Source of the DNA: Astropecten irregularis
Taxonomy: Eukaryota; Echinodermata; Asteroidea; Paxillosida; Astropectinidae
Direction of reading: 5' to 3'
NCBI GenBank assembly: GCA_963971285.1
Contig: OZ020260.1
Location: 10,202,798 to 10,266,797, forward strand
DNA length: 64,000 bases
A model generated the notes under the pieces. That model was given only the letters and a program-made list of their open reading frames with translations, made no database searches and was not told where the DNA came from. The translations under genes and the position numbers were made by a program. Below are positions 9,420-21,400 of the stretch, piece after piece (position 1 is the stretch's first letter; each line of letters begins with the position of its first letter).

Positions 9420-12400
9420 TTCCATAAGCGAAGACATTAAGAACATTTCTCTGCATAATCTTCGTCCTGTTGTGTTCCATGGCTATGTATTTCCCTTTAT
9501 TTTCCTGTACGGAATATGGCTGTATTTCTGGGTCGGTGTCTACGGTGTGGATGAGTATTTTGAGGCTGGTTTGATCGCGCTAGCAGCCGTCGGATGTATC
9601 CAGATATTGGTTTGCTTGTTCTGCCATTGGTCTGTGCACGTCCGTTGTTCCCTGACGTGTACTACAGTAAGTGCCTAGTACTAAACTGTGATACCAGACT
9701 ACCGCTAGTACATTATATTGAAATGAATTGTAGCCAGGACAAGTGGTTCCCAAAACTATAAAGTTATAGCATCCATGGTTATAGGAAAGGAAAGCAACGT
9801 TGTTGGTTAGCCACTAAGTCTAAGGCACTAGTCTAACTCTAGTCTAGGGGTTCACTAATTGACTAAAGTAACGGGTATGATAACAGGGAATCAAAACAAC
9901 TTTTTTCAAAGAGACTTAATACCTAAAAATTATACGTTTGTGGTGTCCTCTTTAATATTATTAGCAAGGTTAAATTTGTGGAAAGAGGGCAGGGCTTTGA
10001 TTTTTTAGGGAAATAATGGGGTAAAAATGGTAACGAAGAGGCAACTTTTCACGGACGCGCAGATGGCCGCAGACGAGAATATAGTCGAGTGTCTGCTTTG
10101 TGTGAACTTTTGATACATTGGTTGTAGGTACAAGACTAAACTTGACTAGCCAGACCAGACAAAATTGCCAATGGGCTATTTTCAAGTTTGCAACAGGTAC
10201 TCATGAGAAATTTGTAATTTTACTCTGAAATGTTGCACAAATTTCTTCTATTTGGGGTTTTTAAGACTCATGAACATTTCCTTAAAGCTATTGGGTAGTT
10301 TTTATTCCCTTTATAGCTATCGTTCACTAAGTAAAAGTAACCCTTACCCTAGACCCAGTAACTGGGGCGCTGAACTCCTTTTTTATTTTGGGGGTTGACG
10401 GTCGGTCTAGCACCCCAGCGAATCCCATAAGGTTAAATGTGTTGTCATGGTTGTACACGGAAAAAAATTGAAATTTTTGTACTTCACGGTACTTGCGCCA
10501 AAAATCTCCCCAAATGACAACAAAGACATCGCAAATCAGCTTGAAAATTGCTCCATCTCCTCTCCGATTGTCAGGGATGAAATTCCGTTTGACGAAAATA
10601 ATGTTTTCAGATGAAAATCCAGACGATCGTTTCAAACATTGTGGATTGTCCGCCATCTTGTGTGGTTCTCCGCCACACACGCGTGACTTCATGCTTGTTT
10701 CTAATTGGCGGAGAGTCAATCCAACCCTCCGACACCAGGGACTAAAAAAAAGTCAAAAAGTCGCATTTTAGAGCATTTAAAAATTTGCAACATGTAAAAT
10801 TTATTTATTTAATACTATTTTTTCATTATTTTGTTGGTATTAAATGACATTCAACCTCGAAATATTGGGGGGAATTATAATACACGCCATCCCCCCACCA
10901 CAAATATTGGGGAGGGGGGGGGGGATATATCCCCCCATCCCCCCATCCCCCCATCCCCCCGGGATCGACACACATGCACTCTTTGCTTGTTTCTATTTGG
11001 TGGAGAGCCTTTATAAGATCATGAATAATTTTGGTCAGTGGTTTTACTCTTTTCTGGATAAATACAGCATTTCAGGCAGAAAAAAATCAACTGTATGTTT
11101 CTACCAGCACCATCTTTATACCCTATAAGATAAAGGTACAATGTAAAACTGTGAAGATTTCTGTTTCGGTATGCTACCAAAGTATGATACTACCTTTAAT
11201 TTGGTTATAGTTTTTCAGTTTTGAAGAAGGAAAGTCAACTATGTATCCGTTGTGTGGAGCAGAAAAATACAAATAAGTACTGAATTCTGCTCTTTGCAAG
11301 TTTTAGTACAGGGCGGGGGTATGTTTTAATCAATTTTATTGTCTAATCATCAAATAACCACAAGGGAAACTGACTGAATTTTAAGTCATTGAAAAGTGAA
11401 CACAGAAAAATTGACTGTCCAGAGCAGGATTCGAACTGAACCCTGTACAGTGTACAGGTGCTCTACCAACTGAGCTATCCAACCCTACATTGGTATCCCT
11501 AATTAATACCGGTAGTCAAATACATTTATCTTTATTCGTTTGGCAGTCAGAAAACATGAAGCCATGCACACACCGCCATATCCCTGGGATCATTTCATCA
11601 ATATGCGCAGCAATGCTGCAACCTGAGAATGGTACACATGTACATCAGTCAGTTTCCCTTGTGGTTATTTGATGATTACCGTAATTGAAAAGCCATCCTC
11701 TTTGAGTGATCCCCCATATACTGTTCCCAAGTTGCAGCATTGTTGCGTGTATTGATGAAGTGATCCCTGGGATATAGCAGTGTCTGCATGGTTTCATGGC
11801 TTCTGACTGCCGAACAAACAAAGATTATGGACTATTAATGACACCACCAATGTACATACATGTAGGGCTGGATAGCTCAGTTGGTAGAGTGCCCAGTGTT
11901 CAGGAGGTCGCCAGTTCGAATTCCGCTCCGTAAAATTGTCTGTGTTCACTTGTCAATTTTATTTTGTGTAACAGTTTTCTAGTGGAGATTTTTTGAGTTT
12001 TTTCAAACATGCTTATAATTGTTGTTTCATTTTGAGACATCTCTTTTTATTTGGGCATATTTGAATCAGTTTTTTCCCCATTTTAAATTGTGATTTTGGA
12101 TTAAAATGAGCACCTAACATTTTGCCAAACAATCTTTTTATATTGGCTCCTTGGATTGACTTGAGTTGTGTCAACCATCCGTTCGGTTTAAACGTTAAGT
12201 AAAATCCAGTCTGTCATACGTGATTTTGTACATATTTTGCATATTTACCTAACTTTATGAACTGAAAATGCACTCTTTGTCATTTTATGTGCACAGTAGG
12301 CCCTATTGCTGCATGGAAATAATTGAAAGGGTTTACAATAACACACCTATTAAAGGTACAGTACAGGATTGGTAGCAAATCTGTAACAGAAATATCCACA

Positions 12401-15400
12401 GATTTACGAATAACTTTCAGGATATGAAGGATGCTGGTAGAAACATACCGTTAAAATATTTCTGTCTGAAATGGTGTATTTATCCAGAAATTAGTCAAAC
12501 AAAGACAGAAAACAGTTTATAAAATTATCTAATCGATGGCAAAGATAAATGTGAATCGATGCATCAGTATTCCATACAGCTCATTTGTTTTAACCATTTA
12601 TGTTTGGTCATTGTTCTCTCTTCTCAGGAAAGTGATCCCTTCAAAGCAGGCTGGCTCAAAGTGGTACCAACTGAAAACAATGGCTACCCAGATATAATCA
12701 AGCTTCACCATGGAAAGGTATTTTTTCATCAATGTGTCCACATTCATTGACTGAAATTAAGTGGCTTTATGGCTTATCATTATGGTCAACACAATTCCAA
12801 AGAAACCTTAAACAACTGATAAATCTATCTTTATAATGAGTTTATTTATAATAGGATGAAAAGTATTTAAAGTTAATTGTTCACTTTAAGTTTAAACTGC
12901 AAAACATGTTTCTAGTATTTAGAAGAAAATATTTACAAAGGAATATGAATGCAGCATAATTTGTTTTCAAAGTATTTGATAGTGCAATGGCATTATATGT
13001 ACATGTATCAAATACATTAAACAGAATCAAAGAATGGATATGCAGTGTATTACATGTACACTGATTATAGCTAATCAGGAATGTTATCCAATTATCTCTA
13101 GCCTAGATGGGTAGAAGGTTGTAGTAAAGCAAAATTCCTTACTATCTAATTTACTATTTAAAAACAGGGTTTCCCCATAACTTTTGTTACTACTGGCCAA
13201 CCGGACCAGTTGGCTCATATCTAGACTGGTCCTCCCAAGGCTTTGACTGGTCCCAAGTTTTTGTGTGAGTGAATTCATACATGCAAAAGCATTTATTCCT
13301 ACTTGGCAAGATAAATTCTCTCACCATTTCCTTCAGTTCTCAATATCAAATTATTTAGGCACAGTATAATGGAAAGATTTTCAGTTCTCAGTATTATTTT
13401 CGACATATCTTTAAGGTCAATTTGTGAGGTTCACTAAGTTACAAATAAATGAAACAGTACTAAAAAACCCGCTCAATCGTAGCGGTATCACAAATGTGGC
13501 ATTATGATGGGTAAATGGGCTAACGTTTGCAATTATTTTGGCTGGTCCACCGGACTACTTCAACAAGAGTTTGACTGGTCTGTGGGCATTTGGTCACCGG
13601 ACCAGTGTTATGTTCGAACCCTGCTATATATTTACTTTCCAATTGCTGTCTTAAACAGACTGTCATAAAAAAGTCCAGACACTCTCATGGCTACAACCTT
13701 GTTGAAGACAGGAGAAGCAGAGCTTCCATAAAAGTAAACAGTGTGCAAAGACACCTAGACATCCCTCGCATTGAAATCTTGTTGAAAACAGCTAATCCAA
13801 CTACCGGTATATTCACCGGTGACTTTGCAGCTAATCCAACCATAATCACTGGTGACTGTGTATTTATTGCAGGCAAATGAAGGCAAGAAGCCACAGCTTT
13901 GGTTCATCTTCCAGAAGACCAAGTACATCTACGATGCTGAGGAGAAGAAGAGGTTTCAGTCAGTCCAGTTCCCAACAGACTTACCTCTGAAGGACTACCA
14001 GACTTGGAAGGGCTACCTGGAAGACACTGAAGTGGCAGATGCTAAGCTCAAATATGGAGACAATGAGTGAGTCCTATTTTCTCTTGCATTTCAGTATTTT
14101 GCCTAAGTAGTTCATGATTGGTCTTTTTTTTCTAATATCATAGGAAAAACCCTGTGAAAATTTCATCAAAATCTGTGATCATGTTTTTGAGAAAACAATG
14201 GAGAATAGTTTTTTAGACTTTTTTTGTGCACGTTCCTTTTCCTAATTGAGTTTAATTTTGAATGCTTCAGTCAAAATCAGCTAGTTCCATTCTATAGGTT
14301 TTCATATGCATATTTCTTCATTATGACCTTATTTTTGTGTTCTTGATGGTAGACTTAACATGGAGCCTCCAATGTTCAAGGATCTGTTTAAGGAAAGAGC
14401 CACGGCACCCTTCTTTGTCTTCCAAGTCTTCTGTGTTGGTCTCTGGTGTCTGGATGAGTACTGGTATTACAGGTATGTCTAATCAATGCCATCTTGATTT
14501 TAAGGCCATCCTCATTGTTGCCTCTACTGAAGTGTCTAAAACTAAGGATATTTGTAGCACTGCCTGAGCCATACATGGAGTTGCGTAGTGTTGCTTATCG
14601 TGTATGCCGAAATAAGGCTGCGTACTCTAGGTGAGCCTGGATAGATGTGCACAGTGTGATGGCATATCGTTGCGTACCCTGAGCAGAAGTACCGCGTACC
14701 TACCAGCATAATATTATTAGCATACATGCGCGTATGATCGCGTATGACAGTAGTAGGGTAGCATACTATTCTGTAGGCATGGCGTACAGAAGCAAAGTAT
14801 TGCGTAGACTTGTGTTAAAACTGCATACGTCCGGTGTCCAATGCTGAACGTCAGGAGTACGCGAACAAATTAAACATGTTAAATTTTTGCGTACATCTCG
14901 CGTGCTCCTTCTGCTTCCTCGGCTTATTGTTCCGTAAGCCAGCGTAGACTAGCGTAGGGCAGCGTAGTCCCTACACATCTGTAGGTAAGGCGTCTGTCGT
15001 ACCTGGAGTCCGTCTATGCTGAGGACACTCTCCTTCCATAAAGGACTAAAGCTGATTTGTCATCTGGTTGTTTTACACATGATTTGCTCAGAATGTCAAG
15101 GCATTGAGATGTGAGGTGAGGTAGAGTTAATAGTCGTTAAAACTGTTTTCTTTTTTATTTGTTGGTGCAGTATCTTCACCCTGTTTATGCTGGTAACATT
15201 TGAGGCAACCCTGGTGCAGCAGCAACTGAGGAATATGGCTGAGATCAGAAAGATGGGAAACAAACCATTCCACATTCAGGTATTAACCAAGCAGCAACCA
15301 ATATTGCCTCATTGCCTCATCAACTCTACAAAGTATTCGCAGCAGTCAAAAAAATTCTGTGTGGAGATATACCCAGAATTGTTTTGTTGCAATGTTTAAG

Positions 15401-18400
15401 TCATTACTCTTTGCCATCAAGAATGAACTAGGCTTAAAGGTAGTATCATATTTTGTTAAGAAACCAAAACAGAAATGTTCACAGATTTACGTATAACTTT
15501 CAGTGTATGAAGATGGTGCTGGTAGAAACCTACCGTTAAAATGTTTCCGCCTGAAATAGTGTATTTATCCAGAAATTAGTAAAACAACAACGAAAAATCT
15601 TTTTGATCTTTGAAAAGATCAAAAATAAAAGAGGAAAGACATATGAAATACTGTGTTTTTACCCATGAATCTGTATTTCTTTGACAAAAACCAAAGTATG
15701 ATACTACCTTTAAGGGCAGGGTAGGTATACATGTAATTTTCTGGTGTGGCTGCGAATTTAGAAAATTGTTGCGCATAAACCTCATACAGGCAACAAAGGT
15801 CATTGCCTTGGTGCCCCTAGTCATTGCCTCTGTGCCCTTGGTTAATGCCTTAGTGCTCCCTGGTTAATACCTTGGTGCCCATGATTATTGCTTTGGTGAC
15901 TTTGGTCATTGCATTGCCGACCCTGGTCATTGCCTCTGTGCCTCTGTGCCCCTGGTCATTGTCTTGGTGACCCTGGTCATTGCCTCTGTGCCCCTGGTCT
16001 TTGCCTTGGTGCCCCAGGTCATTGCCTCTGTGCCCCTGGTCATTGTCTTGGTGACCCTTCTTACAAATAATTATTGTTTTCAATATTTCCAATATTTCCA
16101 ATTCAGAGTACAAACTGAACTCTCACCTAATCAACCTTCGATTATCAAATGCTGTCTATTTTTAAAACACTTTGAATAGGTTTACCGTAACCGCAAATGG
16201 CGTCCCATCATGAGCAATGAACTGGTACCCGGTGACCTGTGCTCCATTGGACGTTCACAGAATGACAACCCGGTACCCTGTGATATGCTTCTGCTAAGGG
16301 GCCAGTGTATTGTGGATGAGTCCATGTTGACGGGAGAATCAGTGCCTCAGATGAAGGTAAGCCAGGGCAGGAAGGATACACACGTACAGTTCAAATGAGA
16401 ATTGACAGTCCTGTGCCTTACCATTCTAGCAATTGATCAGGCAGATTTGGGGTAGATTGGGTTAATCTAAATTTCAGCATTTATTTAAATCTTTTTGCAG
16501 TTTTCCATTTTAATTCAGATCAATTTGGGGGTTTGTAACATTGAAAGTACAGGCCAATTTCCATGGACTCAAAGTGATTCTTATAACAAATCTTGACTCA
16601 AGTTTTTCATGACTGCATTTTGACTGATAAGGCACAAAGTGATATATATTCTAAGGTTAGGGACATCTAAACAGGCAGAAATTTGAAAAGGAAGCCAATT
16701 TTATACTTTGTTGGCATTTATGTAGGAATCCATAGAAACGTGTGAGGGCAAAGAAGTCCTGGATGTGCAGACTTACAGCAAGCTGCACGTTATCTTTGGA
16801 GGTACCAAAGTCGTCCAACACTCACCACCTAGCAAGTCAGGCAGCGGACTCAAAGGTAAGGCTCTTCATGTTTCAGATCATAGACATAATGTCTGTCTTG
16901 TGATTGGACGAGAGAGTGTCATGTGGGACAGAGTAACGTAACCCGAAATGGAATAATTGAGAGGTGAACAAAGGAAAATTTACTAGAGCGGGATTTGAAC
17001 CAGCGACCTCCTGATACCGTACAGACACTCTACCAACTGAGCTATCCAGCTGGTGTCCCTAATATCTTTGTTCATTTGGCAGTCAGTGGCCATAAAACCA
17101 CGCACATACACTAGTATATCCCAAAGATCATTTTATAGATACTCGCAGCAATGCTGCAACCTGAAAAGCGGATACAGCTTTTTAATCAATATAATCATCA
17201 ACGTTTCCCTTGAGTTGGTTTCCCTTGTGGTTTTTTGATGAAATTGAATTAATAATATAGCACAAGTTCCCTGTTTGAAATATTGTTCCACAGGATGGAT
17301 TTGGGGGTTGTGAAACAACTGATATATTTAATATATATACATTTATTTAATACATTTCAAGATATTTTGCTGGCGAGGAAGCAACATTCATATACATGTG
17401 ATTTTTTAGGAAAAATTCTGGTTTCATTTTTTTTGGCCTCACTTTGCCTGTACAAAAGTATAGGAAATGTATGATTTACATTTTTTGGGGTTATTTTTTC
17501 AGGTTTTTTATGCAAGTACAATCACATCCCTGCAAAGGAGAAACAAAGAACTTGATTAGGTTTTAAACATAATATGATGTTTTGTTTTATCTTCAGCTCA
17601 TGACAATGGCTGCATTGCCTATGTTCTTCGCACTGGGTTTAACACTTCACAGGTAAGAGCTATGTTGTATTCTTTGTTCCTTTCAACTTCTACTTTTGAC
17701 TTCTTGCAACTTCATTCCTTTTAATTTCTTGACCCTAGCTCACAAATTACCACACATGGCTTTTCCTGTGATTAGTGTGGTATCCAGAATACCGCAATAG
17801 ACCACAGTGTGGTTTTTGTGATAATGCTTGGTTTATGATAGTTTTCCTGTGAAGACTGTGGTAGTTTGTGGTAAGCAGCTCTTGTCTTGTGTGGTAAGTG
17901 TAGAGGGTTAGGGTTTGTAACAAGTGAGGTCTCTCATTCTTGAATCATTCGTCCTTTGATCCTGCAGGGTCGTCTCCTTCGAACAATCCTCTTTGGAGTC
18001 AAGAGAGTCACTGCCAATAACTTGGAGACGTTTCTCTTCATCTTGTTTCTGTTGGTCTTTGCCATTGCTGCAGCATCCTATGTGTGGATTGAAGGTATTA
18101 AGATGGACATGTTGGCTTGCCACACTGTACTTGTTACTGCAGTTGAACCATGCACCAGCCAGAAGCTTTGTGGGAAGGCTGGTGACTGACTCATTGAAGT
18201 ACTGAAAGCAAAGATTGCCATGATTCTACCTTGATTGGTAGACCATTCCTTACACTACTGGGCTTGGATTTATAGAAAATTGACATTCTGAGCACAAAGT
18301 AGGCAACTCCATGACATAATGACTGTATTTTTGTCATCACCATCTATAAATCTCATAATCACACCTTGGAGCATGATCTTTTTTACATGTATGTAATTCA

Positions 18401-21400
18401 GATTACTGATTGTGATCAGGATTTGTGTGAAACTAAAGATGCCCTAAGATCAGCGTACCCCTAACTCTGAGATATTGTATCACTTGGACCATTTGTCATG
18501 TGTATTGTATGGAATCCTGTGCTGGTGCCTGCACAACACACTCAAGTACCCATGCCATTTTATACATGAGAGGTTTTACTGTATTCCCATTTCTAGGCTC
18601 CAAGGACCCAGACCGGAACAAGTACAAGTTATTCCTGGAGTGTACCCTGATCCTGACCTCAGTAGTGCCTCCAGAGCTTCCAATAGAACTCTCCCTGGCT
18701 GTCAACTCCTCCCTGTTAGCACTCAGCAAACTAGGTAAGTCATCAGCAGCCCCTTGCATCATCTATCTCAGATGCTAGAGAAGCTTCATATTTATGCATC
18801 TTGCATCTGTCAACAGTTAACCAATAGGGCTTTTCACACTATCCAAAAAATCGGGGTTGGAACCAGATCGAATCCTGAGATTTTGTTCAACCCTTTTCAC
18901 ATTTTCAACCCCGAGTCAACCCGGGTAGGACAGCCTAACCAGATCGAAATCAACCCTGGTAGGGACCAGGGTTGACAATCTCAACCCGGTTTTAAACTGC
19001 ATTTTTCCCTGTGATCTGTGTTGTATGAGCCGGTTCACCAAAAACAAAGTGTGAACGTTGCGTTGTGTGAACTTGCTGAGCTAAACCGGGGTGGATCCGA
19101 GTTGGTTTTAACATGGATCGAAAAGGAGATATTGTGAAAAGGCCTAAGGCCTAAAAGATCTCTACTGCCTGTCAAACCCATGGTAGTGTACTCTACGTAC
19201 TGGGAGTAATTCAGATTATTTGTTTTGCCAACAGGTGTGTACTGCACTGAGCCTTTCAGAATCCCGTTTGCTGGTAAGGTAGACATGTGCTGCTTTGATA
19301 AGACTGGTACCCTGACCAGTGACAATCTGGTGGTTCAAGGAGTTGCTGGACTTGCGTAAGTTCTCTTATCAAACCCTGTAGGCTTTTATGAATAAAGATC
19401 ACACTGTGAAGTATTAAGACTTCCGGAGTTGGCCATGTGGCAGTACCATGGGGGGCGTAGGTGGTAAGTGCGTTAGGCACCCGCCTCTCATCAACGTGGC
19501 CCGGGTTCGATCCCGGCTTGGGCCATATGTGAGTAGAGTTGTGTGTTGGTTCTCTCCTATGCTACAAGGATTTTTCTCTGGTTCTCCGGTTTTCCTCCCG
19601 CTCCACAAAAATCAAACACTTTCGATCTCAGGCTGTGCTCAGTGATCATTATATGGGTTGAAGTGTGCGGGCTGCCGTAGGCGCTGCTGTCAACTGGATC
19701 ACGTTGTAGTCGCATCCTTCGCAATTCAGCAGCCTGCTACTAGTAAGGATGGTTAGCCTCCCAAATTATTATTATATTATTATTATTATTACCTTCATGC
19801 AGTCAAGGCTTGTCTGTGGTTTTCTCAGCCCCCAGAGTGTGCTTCAATCAGTTACAGTATAATCAGTTAATGCACACTCCCCAGGGAATTGAAATGGTTT
19901 CAGGATTGAAATGAAACCCAATGACAAGGGATAACGATAATATGTGCATCGTGACATCTCACATTGATTGTGATGTATGCAATATAAATACAAATTATTA
20001 TTAGTATCATTAAAGATAAATATGGTTCTTATTTCTTGTTAGGTCTCACCGTTTCGACTAGCTTGCTCTAGTCATCTGTCTCCTGATGATGACTAGAGCA
20101 GACTAGTCGAAACATTGAGACCCAACCAGAAGTTCGACAAAAATAAGAAGTGGGAAAGTACAAACGAGTATTACATGGTGTTCCCGCAAACCGATCCAGA
20201 TAATAAACTTGCTTATTGCAATCAATACAAGATGCACATTTTATTATTATCCCTGATCATTGAGGTAAATTTACATTACTGAAACGGACTCAATTCCCTG
20301 AGTATTATTAGTGCATCGGTGGTTTGATTTCAGCAGATGTGTCAATTTCCTCTTGTCTGACATTTTTGCTTTTGTTTTGTTTCCACAGTGGTGGTCCCAG
20401 GATGCGCATGATAGCTGATTGTCCCATAGAGACCCATCAAGTCTTAGCCACCTGTCATTCATTAGTGCAGCTAGATGATACAATAGTTGGAGATCCCCTT
20501 GAGAAGGCCACACTCACTGCTGTGGATTGGACTCTAACTAAAGGTTGGATACAAAATGCTTGCATGTCTTATGCAGTTGGTAAAGTTAATAGGTCTATCA
20601 TTTCTGTCCTTGATTAGTTTGATTAAAATGTGTTACACAGTTTAAGAAAGAGAATGTGATGTGGGGAAATGTAATCAGAAATTGTCATGTATCCAAATTT
20701 CAGAACAAAGATAAATGACATGACAATTTGGGAAACCGGCAATATAGAGTTTTAATAGGGCCTGTTTGTTGCGCCGCCGATCTTCGTCGCCATATTTGAT
20801 CTTACAAATCCACCTCCTATGCAGGATATTCTAAAGATGTGATCTTGAGCAGCTTTTGCACGCCGGATCACTGGTCGCGTTACTGAAAGATACAGTTCCC
20901 TAGATGGCTAAAGATTTTTTTATGAGGATTTCCAATCGTGGGGCTTGGTGGCTTAGGTGGTGTAAGTGTTGGTTATTTGTGCAAGAGATTTGGTAGTTGA
21001 AGTCTTTGTTCAGTAAGATTTTTGTTTTGATGTGTACCTTAAAATCTGTACATATTTCATCCAAGGATTGGATAGCTCAGATGGCACAGAACTGGTAAAT
21101 TAATGTACAGATCTCACATACAGTTACTTTTTTGAATCCCTCGCATCTAAATCCTGGAACCAATTTGTTTTTTGTTACCTTGCATCAGGTGATGTAGTTA
21201 TTCCACGACGCATCCGCAGCCAGCCCCTCAAGATCGTCCAGCGCTATCACTTCTCTAGCGCCCTCAAGAGGATGGCTGTCTTAGTGTCAATGCAGGAGAC
21301 TGGCTCCACTGAGAATAGTTTCATGGCTACTGTCAAGGGAGCTCCAGAAACACTCCGATCTATGGTGAGATTAGGGCTCCCTCTAGAGTTTTGGGGTTCC

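Noticed and set aside
10327..10719. 130-residue minus-strand frame in ATP13A1 intron 1
   Set aside because: No family resemblance, an equally open frame on the other strand, and short repeat words shared with the left flank; probably repeat-derived.
15799..16059. CRISPR-like regular array
   Set aside because: Units are contiguous 21-bp repeats with no spacers, in an animal genome.
15850..16113. Minus-strand frame rich in Gly/His/Asp/Gln
   Set aside because: It is the translation of the 21-bp minisatellite, whose period is a multiple of three.
11400..17055. Functional tRNA genes on the strength of A and B boxes
   Set aside because: Anticodon loops lack T33 and arms mismatch; the sequences sit within repeated elements.
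21068..21100. A-box-like GGATTGGATAGCTCAG
   Set aside because: No B box follows at the right distance; too short to call a SINE copy.
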